NCBI GenBank assembly: GCA_948144175.1 | Contig: CANXME010001453.1 | Coordinates: 372,001-436,000 of the forward strand | DNA from: Closterium sp. NIES-65 | Lineage: Eukaryota; Streptophyta; Zygnematophyceae; Desmidiales; Closteriaceae | DNA: 64,000 nt | Direction: 5' to 3' | Shown: piece after piece, positions 55,183-64,000 of the stretch | How the letters are laid out: each line of letters begins with the position of its first letter | Numbering within the stretch: the first letter of the stretch is position 1 | Position numbers and translations under genes: made by a program | The notes under the pieces: model-generated | The model's database searches: none | Told to the model about the DNA's origin: nothing | Seen by the model: the letters and a program-made list of their open reading frames with translations, nothing else

Positions 55183-55187
55183 AACAC

Positions 55188-55372
55188 CGTGGAGTTTTGC
55201 GCGACAATAAGGTAAATACCATGGTCCTTATGCGCCAAGACCTGCCAACTCACGACGACTTCCAGAAGATGATTCCCTGCGGAAACATCTGAGTAGTGGC
55301 GAATACATTTGAGTAAGACGCACAACGAGATCTGAAGATATGCAGAAAGGCGATGGCAACGAAATAAGAATA
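55188..55372. other. Short spacer
   Basis: Unique sequence between G and the LTR of L; no gene is recognised. Confidence 0.5.
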
Positions 55373-55505
55373 TGTCGGAAATATTAGGCGGGAATGGATG
55401 AACTAGAACAGAGTTGGGTACAAATATGAAATCCTATTGGGGCTATACCCCATGTTGGCTACCCCACTATAGCCTAGACATATATAGCATATATATCAAT
55501 TGACA
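55373..55505 (-). repeat. L 3' LTR
   Basis: About 133 bp (plus strand TGTCGGAAA...CAATTGACA), with the superfamily core CTACCCCACTATAGCC. The outer end is chosen by TG and length only. Confidence 0.65.
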
Positions 55506-55724
55506 CACCCCCATAGGCAAAGTGGGGGAGAGCAAGGGGTCACAAGACTAGTCAAGAGAGGCAAAGCAACCTCAAGGTGGATCACAACGTCACCACACAC
55601 ACAAAGCACAAGCAAAGGGCCACAAGGCCAGTTCACATGCAGAGGTATATATGTAACAACAACATCATAGTGACCTCTACCGAGCAAGAACAAGCATGTA
55701 TGTATATATATATATATCATAGTA

Positions 55725-57545
55725 GGTAAGCCAGTGTAACTCCTGAGCAGCCATGGCTATGGTGTAGATCCCAGCCTCGCAACTGGAGCTGAGAACGGAG
55801 GAAGAGCGTGTGGACCGCCAAGAAACAAAGCCAGAGCCAAGGCTGAAGGTGTAACCCTGTGACGATCGCTGCGCAGCCAGGTCGTCTACCCGAGAAGCGT
55901 CTGAGTGACGAGTGAGGACAACGTCGCCCCGTCCTCCAAGCACGAGCCCCATGCCCGACGTACTGCACAAGTAGCGTAGTACCCTCTTAGCAGCATGCAT
56001 GTGCACCTTTCAGTGCCAACCAGGAGCCACGTAGAAAGCCATAAGGCCAAGAGGGTACGCAAGGTCAGGACGAGTGCAGGTCATCAGGTACATGAGGCAA
56101 CCCACTAGCTCTGGGTAAGGACCACTCGGCTCTACGGACTCATCCGAAGGTGGAGCTGAGAGCGAGTGACCTGTAGCCAGAGGAGTGGCCTGTGCTGAGG
56201 ACCAGGTGAAGCCGAAGCGCTGAAGGACCTGCTGCACCATGTGTGACTGAGTCTGTGTGATGGTGCGGCGTGCTCTGTCCCGGGTGATCTGCAAGCCAAG
56301 GTAGCTGCGCAGCTCACCCAGGCCTGTGCACGTGTGTCTCTTCTGCAACTCCGACTTCACTAGGGCGAGAGACTAAGTGTCAGCAGTGGCAAAGACCAAG
56401 TCATCGACGTACACGAGGATGTAGAATGGCGGCAGCGAAGTGTCGGTGCGCAGAAACAGCGACGGGTCAGCAGTCGACGGAGCAAACCCAAGAGCCGCAA
56501 GTGTCGTCCTCAGTGTGTCGTGCCACTCGCGCGGTGACTGACGGAGATCGTAGACTGGCCGCCGGAGGCTCCACTGGGTACTAGGAGGGAACGACCCAGT
56601 GAAGCCAGGTGGGCGGCGCAGCCAGATCTCCTCGTGCAGGCTGCCCTGTAGGAAGGCTGTGCTGAAGTCAAGAGAATGAAGCTCGTAGTCACGCTGAGCG
56701 GCAACGTGTAGCAGTACCCGAAGAGTGGTCATCTTCGGGGTGGGGGAGAAGGTCTGGAAGAAGTCAACTCCCTCTCGCTGACTGAAGCCTCGTGCAACGT
56801 AACACGCCTTGAAGACAGGCGGAGAACCCGACGGCCGCTTCACCCTGAAAATCCACATGCCACTCACGATGTTCGCCCCATGTGGGGGAACGTCGTCGAC
56901 GTAGGTGCCTGTGGACTTCTAGGAAGTGGTCTCTGCGTCCATGGCTGTCTGCCACTGAGAGGAGTAGGGACCCTCTATCGCCTCTGCATAAGAGCGCGGG
57001 GTCGGGATGTCTGGTGCATCCGGGTCTCCCTCAGGTGCAAGCAGCATGGACACGAGATGAGGCGCAGCGGCTGCAAGACACTCAAGGTCCTCTTGCTTGT
57101 CCTCAAGGACGTCCGTGCGAAGAGCACACTCACCCCCGACGGATGGAGGACAGACAGACTCAGACTCAACAACAAGACTAGCGGCGTAGTCCAGACGACA
57201 GGCAGCAGCAAAATCAACAAGCTCAGCAACGAAGGTAGACGCAGCAGCAGACTCAAACGACGGGTCAGTGACAACAGTGGCGAGCAGACGTGTGACAATA
57301 GGGTGCTCAGCACGAAACCGGTCTGACTCAGGGTCAGCAAAGATAGGCAGACAAGACACAGGAGGAGACGGCAGAGGAACACGCTGCGGAGCAGAGAAAG
57401 GATGCAAAGCCAAAATTTGTGTGCCGGGGACAGCCCGCGGACGCGGACGAGGAACACGACGACCAGTACGACCAGTGCGGACATTGCAAACAGGCGAGAC
57501 AGGACGAGACGCAGGCTCACGATGCTCAGCAAGACCTCTTGTTAG
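55725..57545 (-). pseudogene. L linker end, RT and truncated RNase H
   Basis: RT motifs are MWIFRVKRPSGSPPVF, LDFSTAFLQGSLHEEI and YVDDLVFATAD, with a stop near 56370. RNase H has HSDASRVDDLAA (the Trp of DASWADD lost) and SSCEAGIYTIA, then ends at LHWLTY: about 85 C-terminal residues up to TKAL are deleted and replaced by an AT-rich tract. Upstream are TDPSFESAAASTFVAELVDF and VGGECALRTDVLEDKQE. Confidence 0.8.
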
Positions 57546-58735
57546 CTCACTGTAGGGAGAAGGAGCAGGCAGCTGTGAGCCAGGCTATAACGGAAGACCA
57601 ATAGAAGACCTGTAGAAGACGGGAGGCCAAGAACCTGGCGAAGCACGGAGCCAGGGAGCGGCAAAGACGAAGGTGACGGCGGAGCGAAGAACAGTCGCGG
57701 CTGCGCAGTGCCACCAGCACCAGCAGCTCCAGCACCTCCAGCTGCTGCAGAACCTCCAGTTCCAGCGCCTCCAGCGCCAGCACTGCCAGCAGTTACAGAA
57801 CCTCCAGCGCCAGCACCTCCAGCTCCAGTGCCTCTAGTAGCTCTAGAACCTCCAGCTCCAGCACCTCCAGTGCCAGCACCTCCACCAGCTCCCGAGCCTC
57901 CAGAAGCCCCAGAACCTCCAGCGCCAGCACCTCTAAGAGCTCCAGAACCTCCAACGCTAGCACCTACAGTGCCAGCACCACCAGCAGCAGCAGCACCCCC
58001 AGAACCAGCACCACCAGCCCCAGGGTCTCCAGCCTCAGTGTCGACAGCAGCACCTCAAGTTCCAGCACTACCTCCAGCCCCAGCAGCTCCAGTACCTCCA
58101 GTACGAGCACCTCCGGGACCAAGGGCTCCAGGAACTCCAGGAGAAACACCTCCAATAGCCGAGTCACCAGCTCCAGAGCCTCCAACGCCAGTGCCCCCCG
58201 CAGCAGGGCCCCCAGCTCCAGCAGCGCGAACTTGACGGCTAGCGTACCACTCACGCAGCTGTTGTGGGGAGAGCGGGACAGCGCCACCGCCAGTGCCTCC
58301 AACCCCAGCGCCTCCCGCAGCAGGGTCCCTAGCTCCAGCAGCGCGAACTTGACGGCTAGCGTACCACTCACGCAGCTGCTGTGGGGAGAGAGGGAGACAA
58401 CGACGAGATTGCAGCAACGAGGCACCAGCGGAGCGACTACGGAGACGGCCACTCCAGGGAGACTGCTCACCAGACCCCCCAGCGGCCCCACGTGCAGCAC
58501 CCCCAGACTCAGTACCTCCAGGCTCAGCACCCCCAAGCTCCTAAAGCTCAGGCTCAGCACCTCCAGTCTCCGCACCCCCAGGCTCAGCAACCCTGGGCTC
58601 CGCACCCCCAGGCTCAGCACCCCCAGGCTCTGCACCCCCAGGCTCAGCACCCCCAGACGCAGCACCCCGAGCAGGACCACCCCCAGCAGTACCTGAGTCA
58701 CCAGTGACCTCAACCGGCTCAAGCAAGGGAGGAGG
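57546..58735 (-). pseudogene. L linker with degenerate repeats
   Basis: Gly/Ala/Pro repeats in several frames, a direct duplication containing PLSPQQLREWYASRQVRAAGA (58200-58270 and 58330-58400), and a pentapeptide array at 58480-58680. It is frame-shifted relative to both neighbours. Confidence 0.65.
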
Positions 58736-59740
58736 GTCTACCTAAGACACACCTGAAGGAGCACGACCGGGAGCGGGGAGGGGGTCTACCTGGGGAGGAC
58801 CTGGAGCGAGGAAGAGCGGCCAGGGGGGGGGGGGGAGAGGGGCAGTTTGGTAGGGGAAGAGACGGTAAAAGGGAACCATCTCGTTGAACGTGACGTCCTG
58901 AGAGGGGAAGACACGGCGCGAGATGGGGTGGTCAAACTGCCAACCAGGCGCGTCAGGGACAAAGCCAAGGAAGACACAGGGAATAGCGTGGGCGGAGAGC
59001 TTGTCTGCGGTGGTATCGCGGACAAAGGCACGAGAACCCCAGACCCGGAACACCGACGCATCGCCAACCTCCCCCGTCCACCGCAGTGTGGGCGAGGTCT
59101 CCGGCAAGGAGACACAGGGCCAGAGGTTGAGTTGATGCGCAGCGTAGCGGACTGCAAAGTGCCACAGAAAATGGGGGGCAGCCGCATGGACCATGGAGGT
59201 ACGAGCGACCTCCATGACCAAGCCAACGCGGTGCTCAGCAACCCCATTTTGCTGCGGAGAGGCCGGAAGCGTGAACGTCTGGCGATGCCCTCCCCACGAC
59301 AAAAGCTCTGTAGAAGGTCGGAGGAAAACTCTCCACCTCTGTCAGAGTGCAGACGCAGGACAAAAACCTCCGTCCCAAACCGCTCGCGGAGCTGGAGACG
59401 GGCAGCGCGGATCCAAGGGATCAAAACATCAGGGACCTCACCCTTGGTGCGCAAGGGGAAGACCGTGGTGTAACGCGAGTAGTCTTCAACAACCAGCAGG
59501 AAGTACCGCTCGCGGTCCTGTCCACGGACGCAGGCTGGGCCCCACACGTCCATGTGCAGGGTCTGTAGGGGAGCAGTCGTCGGGGGAAACGAGGACTGAG
59601 GAGCGGCGCGCTGCCGCCCCTCTACATAGGGAAGACAGGGAGGAGCAGGTGAGGGAGGGAGGGGAGGGAGAACCCTGGGAAGACCAGAGACAAGGACACG
59701 GCGGTGCATGCTACGAAGGCGCTGCACCGAGGGGTGACCA
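58736..59740 (-). pseudogene. L integrase
   Basis: It has CLPYVEGRQRAA, HMDVWGPACVRG, a DYSRYTTVFPLRTKGE stretch and HSDRGGEF. A frameshift near 59290 separates these from the PQQNGVAEHRVG segment with the catalytic Glu. The integrase C-terminal stretch SLPETSPTLRWTGEVG continues to a stop at 58742. Confidence 0.75.
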
Positions 59741-60640
59741 AGACGGTGGTGCCAAAGGAGGGTCTGGTGCGATAAGGCGCGACACGAGCAGGGGACCGCG
59801 AGCTGACCTGACGCACACGCAGAAGCAGCAACCTAAGGGGACACAGTAGTCAGTGTGTACAGACTCGAGCCAGGCGCACGGGTAAACGTGGCCAGGTGCT
59901 GGCCCATTCGGGAGCACGTACAGTTGACTCAAGAAGGAGCGGGAAGCACCTGAGTCAAGTGTGAAGGTGTGCAAGGCTTCAGCAGGCGCACTACCAGACA
60001 GAGCGAACTCACCAGCACCTAGAGCAGTAGACTCACTAGCACCTAGCAGCCTCACCAACACCTAGAGCAGGAGACGCACTAGCACCTAGAGCAGCAGCCT
60101 CACCAGCACCTAGAGCAGCAGACTCTATACCTGGGTCAGGCGGTACGCACAGGTAACAGGCACCCTCAGCACTAGTAGGCAATGCATACATGGCATCGAG
60201 GATAGCATCATAGTCAAGAGCAAAGATATCTACCCTCTGCCTAAGCAGCTCCAGCCAGGTGGGGAGCTCAGCCTCGTCGCCAAACTCGGTACGCCAGGCG
60301 TCGCTCAGACGGGCGAAGCAGCAGGACTGCGTGTGACCAACCGTCCCGCAAGCTTGACCAGCCCGAGCACTTGTGCGAATGACGTACGGGCAGCGAACGG
60401 TACTTTGAAACCCTCTACTCTGAGCGTACCACTCACAAAGCTGCTGGGGCGTAAGTGTCTCGCGCGGACGCCGCTGCAGCTGCATCTGGCCACAGCCAGA
60501 CGCCCCCGAGTGACCAGCTCCAGGGCGAGAGCCACGACGGCCACCGCCACAACCCGAACTGGCGTACCACTCATTAAGCTGCTGGGGCGGGAGAGACTCG
60601 CGAGGACGTCGCTGGAGCTATATCTGGCCACTGCCAGTAG
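59741..60640 (-). pseudogene. L Gag C-terminus and deleted protease
   Basis: The zinc-like motif CPYVIRTSARAGQACGTVGH followed by TQSCC (CX12CX4HX4C) is at about 60310-60390, then LDYDAILDAMYALPTS and CYLCVPPDPGIE. The protease keeps LDSGASRSFL but most of the domain after it is deleted. A 138-bp tandem duplication (60464 against 60602) repeats QLQRRPRETLTPQQL and the adjoining EWYA-containing stretch; N has the same duplication. Confidence 0.75.
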
Positions 60641-60745
60641 CATTAGGAGCAGCAGTAGTAGCAGAAACAGAAGTAGCAGCAGTAGCACCAGTAACAACAA
60701 TAGCAGCAGTAGCAGTAGTAACAGTAGTAGCAGCAGTAGCGGCTC
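60640..60745. repeat. Trinucleotide-like AGC/AGT repeat in L
   Basis: A run of AGC and AGT codons (GTA/CAG phase) encoding Ser/Asn on the plus strand and CTG/CTA repeats on the minus strand. Intact copies carry a short CTGCTACTG tract just before the Gag ATG, so this looks like an expansion of that leader tract. Confidence 0.6.
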
Positions 60746-61200
60746 GGCCGGCAGGCTGGCCCGGCTAGGGCAGGTGCTCACCAGGGGCGGGTAAGGTAGG
60801 TGCCACCGGTGGTGGGAAGGGCAGGCGCTGCAACGGCGGCAGGGCAGGGCCACGACAGCTGCTGCAGGGCAGGGTTGCGGCAGCTGCTGCAGGGCGGGGC
60901 CGCGATAGCTGCTGCAGGTCGGGGCCGCGACAGCGTCAGGGGGCTCCGCGGCAGCTGCTGTAGGGCGGGGCCGAGACGGCGGCAGGGGGGGGGGGCTCAG
61001 CGGCAGCTGCTGCAGGGTGAGGCCGCGACTGCTGCAGGGGGGGGCTCCATGACAGCTGCTGTAGGGCGGAGGCAGCGCGCGCTGGAAAAGCAGGCCGCAT
61101 AAGGGCGGTTGAGGCTGCGCGCAGACGCGGCGCACGGGGCAGCTGCAGGCAGCGCGGGCTGCGGATACGGCGCGCGGGGCAGCTGCGCGCTGCGCGAGCG
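60746..61200 (-). other. L leader remnant
   Basis: GC-rich repeats such as AGCTGCTGCAGGGCGGGGCC. No gene is recognised. It contains the CTGGTGAGCAC segment found in the leaders of A and N. Confidence 0.55.
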
Positions 61201-61598
61201 GCGAACTCTCATAAGCGAGCCTTGGTGCTCTAGCAGGGTGGTGAGTAGGCAACTTCGCTGCTGTGCTGGTGCACCAGCGAAGCTCGAAGCTTGCAAGGTG
61301 ACGACGATTGTGATTCGTCCCCTCGATGTTCACTCGCCGCCACCTCTCATATCGTAAGAGAAGGATGTGCATCAGCTGCGGTGGCAAAAGCCTGAGCAAG
61401 GATTGGCTACAAACGAAATTGCCGCGACAGCTGTAAAGTGGAATCTTACAACACTTCAGTTTTCCGAAACTGGGGTCGTGTAGAGATGTCGTCAGTAACA
61501 TTCAAAATGTACATCTTTGTGTGCTTATATACAGATAAGATTTCAAAAGGTGAATCACAAACATGCCATATTGGAAGCCAAAAATTAGGGAGATTCCA

Positions 61599-61624
<26 letters not shown>
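61201..61624. other. Spacer ending in a poly(T) tract
   Basis: Unique, AT-richer sequence without a recognised gene. It ends in about 26 T, the insertion site of M. Confidence 0.6.
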
Positions 61625-61629
<5 letters not shown>

Positions 61630-61631
<2 letters not shown>

Positions 61632-61754
61632 TGAAAGTTTAGAAGAAAGAAGAAGGTTTGAACTAGCAAGAATGGGGATACGAATAGCAAACCCTAGAAG
61701 GGTTGTACTCGCTATGGAGCACCCCACTACAGGCTAGAGCATTATATTCTGACA
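61630..61754 (-). repeat. M 3' LTR
   Basis: 125 bp, plus strand TGTGAAAGTTTAG...ATTCTGACA. Confidence 0.92.
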
Positions 61755-62543
61755 CACCCCCATAGCCAAAGTGGGGTGTAAATAGCAGAGCAAGCAAAGC
61801 AGTACAAGCTCAGGGTGGATCACAATGTCACCACACATTCTGAGCACAAGTTCAAGAAGCAATAGTTTAAAGCTAACAATTATGAGCAAAGCTAGTGGTA
61901 GTCACAACGGGCAAGTGAGGAGGAGGAGAGAGAGTGAGAGGAGAGGAGATAGGAGGCGACGGATGAAGCTGCAGACACACGGGCAACAGGAGGCACATTG
62001 GCACAGCGGCTACCGGAACAACGCTCCGGAATACTGGAGTAACTGGCCCCGCGGCTAAAGTAGCGGCAGACGAGCAACGGACCCACGAGCGGCTGGCACA
62101 GCTGGCTACGACTGGGCTACCGGACGTAGTCCCCGGAATACAGGTGCTGCTGGCGACACGACGGCAACCTCCATTCAGCTTCCCCAAACTATCCCACTCC
62201 CCCTGGCACATACCCGCTGCTACACCGCTAGGGTCACTCACACCCCACCCCCTAGCACGACTCCGTCAACTCCCACACACCCACCCCCCTCAGCGTCAGC
62301 TGCAGCTGTGGGAGACAGAGGAGGAGGAGGAGCAGGGAAAACCACACACCCGCCACCCCCAAACCCGAACACAGGGCAGGGCGGGATGGGGGGTAGGGAG
62401 GTTACGGGGGGGGGGGGGGGGGGGCGACGCGCAGCCTCCCTGGGCGCCAAAGTAGGCGGCAGAAGGGGTGACGCTCGCCCCCATCCCCACGTCGCCCCTC
62501 CCGCACGCGGCCCCCTCAGGTCGCCTCGACACGCGACGGGAAA

Positions 62544-62544
62544 A

Positions 62545-62574
<30 letters not shown>
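62544..62574. repeat. G homopolymer run in M
   Basis: About 30 consecutive G. A second run of about 18 is at 62407-62424. Such runs are prone to length change and to sequencing or assembly error. Confidence 0.8.
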
Positions 62575-62575
<1 letters not shown>

Positions 62576-62850
62576 CTGGTGTACGTGCCCCCGGTGCGCC
62601 GCGCCTGACGACGAGGCATGGCCGTGGCGGAGCCGGGGCCGCAAGTGGCGGCGACGGAGCCGCTGCGCGCAGCGACCGGGCCGCTGCAGGCGGCGACGGG
62701 GTCGCTGCGGGCGGCGGCGGGGCCGTTGCGCGCGGCGACGGGCCCGCTGCGGGCGACGATGGGGCCGATGCGGGCGGCGATGGGGCCGACGCGCGGGTCC
62801 CCGTCGCAGCGCCTCCCGAGGGCGACGCGCCGAGCGACGGGGCAGAAGCC

Positions 62851-62965
62851 CGCCGCGCGCCTCGGGGCGCACAACGGGCAGAGAACCGCCGCGCGCCTCG
62901 GGGCGCACGGCGGGCAGAAAACCGCCGCGCGCCTCGGGGCGCACGGCGGGAAGAAAAAAACTGCC
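62851..62965. repeat. 36-bp tandem repeat in M
   Basis: Three good and one degenerate copy of a 36-bp unit starting CGCCGCGCGCCTCGGGGCGC at 62851, 62887 and 62923. Similar GCGCC/GGCGCG blocks are in the F leader. Confidence 0.8.
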
Positions 62966-63079
62966 GCACGCCACGGGGCGTGCGACACAGAGAGTAGCAG
63001 TAGCAGTTACAGCGGAAGCAACGAGGTGGTGAGCCCACCCACAGGATCGATCCAAGGGGATCGACCTGCTCTGATAGCA

Positions 63080-63204
63080 TGTGAAAGTTTAGAAGAAAGA
63101 AGAAGGTTTGAACTAGCAAGAATGGGGATACAAATAGCAAACCCTAGAAGGATTGTACTCGCTATGGAGCACCCCACTACAGGCTAGAGCATAATATTCT
63201 GACA
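63080..63204 (-). repeat. M 5' LTR
   Basis: 125 bp, next to the PBS; three differences from 61630-61754. Confidence 0.92.
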
Positions 63205-63209
63205 TTTTT

Positions 63210-63527
63210 TGGTTGTTTTTTTTTTTTTTTTTTTTTTTTTTCACAATTACGATAGATAGAGGCCTCCTTTACAATACTACGACCAAAATAACAGCAAAAA
63301 ACACATTTAATGGTGGTTTGTGGTTCCAAATGCCCACCTATTTCAATACCTTTTAAGGTTGATAGCCACTAGGTCTGTGGTTAAAATCATCATTTTGATG
63401 GCTCTACCATCTCCCCTAAACCTCCTCTACTGTTTTGGAATGGAATGTTTTTTTGGGTGAAATTCACCAAAACCAACAAAGCTCCAAGCACAAACTAGGG
63501 AATTGTGTGAAGAAATAGGGCTAAAAT
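63210..63527. other. Spacer with poly(T)
   Basis: A second T run of about 25 nt, then AT-rich unique sequence. No gene is recognised. Confidence 0.6.
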
Positions 63528-63644
63528 TGTCAAACCTATATGCTGTGTAGGCTGTAGTGGGGTTGACACTATAGGGTACAACATTTCTAGGTTTCCTACT
63601 TGTACCCACCTGTTTCCTAGTGCATTCGTTCCTCTCCCCCTACA
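63528..63644 (+). repeat. N probable 5' LTR
   Basis: The start matches the L LTR read on the minus strand (TGTCAA, then ATATATGCT-like). The end CA at 63644 is inferred from the PBS-like sequence behind it. Confidence 0.55.
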
Positions 63645-63782
63645 GTGGTAGCGGCCTCGCCGTTGCCGCCGTCGTACGCCTGCCCTTCTCGCCACTGGTG
63701 AGCACTGCCCTACCCGTACTACTGTTACTGCTGCTATTGCTACTACTGCTCTTTCTACTGCTACTGCTGCTCCTGGCGTGGC

Positions 63783-64000
63783 CAGATGCACCTCCAGCGT
63801 CGCCCGCGTGAGTCCCTCACCCCCCAACAGCTTCGTGAGTGGTACGCTAGTTGGGGTTGTCGGGGTGGCCGTAGTGGGAGTCGTCCTGGAATGAGTAGTC
63901 CCACAGCTGCTTGTAGTGGCAAGGTGCAGCTGCAGCGTCGCCCGCGTGAGTCCCTCACCCCCCAATAGCTTCGTGAGTGGTACGCTAGTTGGGGTTGTCG
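63783..64000 (+). pseudogene. N Gag tail, tandemly duplicated
   Basis: HLQRRPRESLTPQQLREWYA is encoded twice, 138 bp apart (63795 and 63933). The second copy has TAG for CAG at 63966-63968. There is no start codon of its own class upstream; the Leu-rich stretch before it is a translated CTG/CTA repeat. The same 138-bp duplication occurs in L. Confidence 0.65.

Larger units (their letters stand above)
51990..55187 (+). mobile_element. G: internally deleted copia element with TSD AACAC
   Basis: The TSD AACAC is at 51990-51994 and 55183-55187. The element starts with the first 30 bp or so of an LTR (TGTCAGAACATTATAGC) and then jumps directly into the pentapeptide linker, so the rest of the 5' LTR, PBS, Gag, protease and integrase are missing. 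Linker, RT, RNase H, PPT and a full 3' LTR follow. The conserved TSD shows the deletion happened inside the element, by recombination at a short GTG match or during reverse transcription. Confidence 0.88.
55373..61200 (-). mobile_element. L: heavily deleted copia element
   Basis: A 3' LTR (55373-55505), PPT, truncated RNase H, RT, linker, integrase, deleted protease, Gag zinc region and a GC-rich leader follow from left to right. No 5' LTR or PBS is found to the right; the leader fades out at about 61200. The Gag N-terminal part is missing: the leader passes directly into a Ser/Asn-rich repeat and the zinc region, as also in N. Confidence 0.8.
61625..63209 (-). mobile_element. M: coding-less LTR element with TSD TTTTT
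   Basis: LTRs of 125 bp at 61630-61754 and 63080-63204 differ at three sites. The PBS on the minus strand reads TGCTATCAGAGC (63068-63079) and the PPT complement CACCCCCATAGCC follows the left LTR. The internal 1.3 kb has no retroviral enzyme in any frame; the long open frames come from GC-rich DNA. A block at about 62270-62365 (CAGCTGCAGCTGTGGGAGA, then CACCCGCCACCCCC) matches F at 10310-10400, linking the two. Flanking T runs make the TSD compatible with TTTTT but not strictly provable. Confidence 0.85.
63528..64000 (+). mobile_element. N: start of a copia element of the L subfamily
   Basis: A probable 5' LTR (63528-63644, TGTCAAACC...CTACA, about 117 bp) carries the superfamily core GGCTGTAGTGGGGT. 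It is followed by a weak PBS-like TGGTAGCGG and by leader sequence also seen in L, then the Gag zinc-region segment. Gag's N-terminal part is absent. The element continues beyond the window. Confidence 0.65.

Noticed and set aside
62238-63140. A 300-codon minus-strand protein in M
   Set aside because: It spans G/C homopolymers and tandem repeats, other frames are equally open, and it has no domain.

Overview
The window is nuclear DNA of a plant-type eukaryote and is built almost entirely of LTR retrotransposons. No ordinary host gene, rRNA or functional tRNA gene could be supported. Evidence for the lineage: Ty1/copia order (Gag, aspartic protease, integrase, reverse transcriptase, RNase H), primer-binding sites resembling TGGTATCAGAGC (initiator tRNA-Met, the usual plant copia primer), and GC-rich coding DNA next to AT-rich spacers. 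A green alga of the streptophyte line or a bryophyte is my guess; the species cannot be read from the sequence. Labels R1, R2, F, S, C, J, K, A, B, H, I, G, P, L, M and N are mine.

Layout: R1 (+, 1-4829) is the 3' part of a copia element with an intact polyprotein frame and a 130-bp LTR; it abuts the 3' end of R2 (-, 4830-10017), which lacks its 5' end. F (-, 10018-15553) is a tandem LTR-internal-LTR-internal-LTR array of a coding-less element with a large minisatellite. A spacer (15554-16501) leads to S, a 1.35-kb solo LTR (16507-17851) with a 5-bp target-site duplication (TSD), then 295 bp of flank that recurs after 51629.

From 18147 to 51629 lies one old element, C (+), broken into pieces by later insertions. 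Its 5' LTR holds insertion J (TSD GTATT), which holds a 376-bp TRIM, K (TSD CGGTC). C then shows PBS and gag, is split by A (-, 20893-34409), resumes with a protease segment, is split by H (-, 34835-48986, TSD GGCAT), and ends with a coiled-coil-like segment, PPT and 3' LTR; that LTR holds a small TIR-like insertion P. A itself contains B (+, 22703-28495, TSD GCGTC), a nearly intact copia of another family. H contains I (-, 36336-43612, TSD GAGTG). By eye, LTR divergences agree with this order (A about 5%, B inside it about 4%; H about 5%, I inside it about 4%).

To the right are G (+, 51995-55182, TSD AACAC, an internally deleted copy), L (-, from 55373, heavily deleted), M (-, 61630-63204, TSD TTTTT, coding-less and young) and the start of N (+, from 63528). 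R1, R2, A, H, I, G, L and N belong to one superfamily marked by very short LTRs (about 117-133 bp), a pentapeptide-repeat linker between integrase and RT, and, where that part of Gag survives, an unusual Gag zinc motif. The coding-less F, M and K, and C which lacks RT, would need enzymes from autonomous relatives to move.
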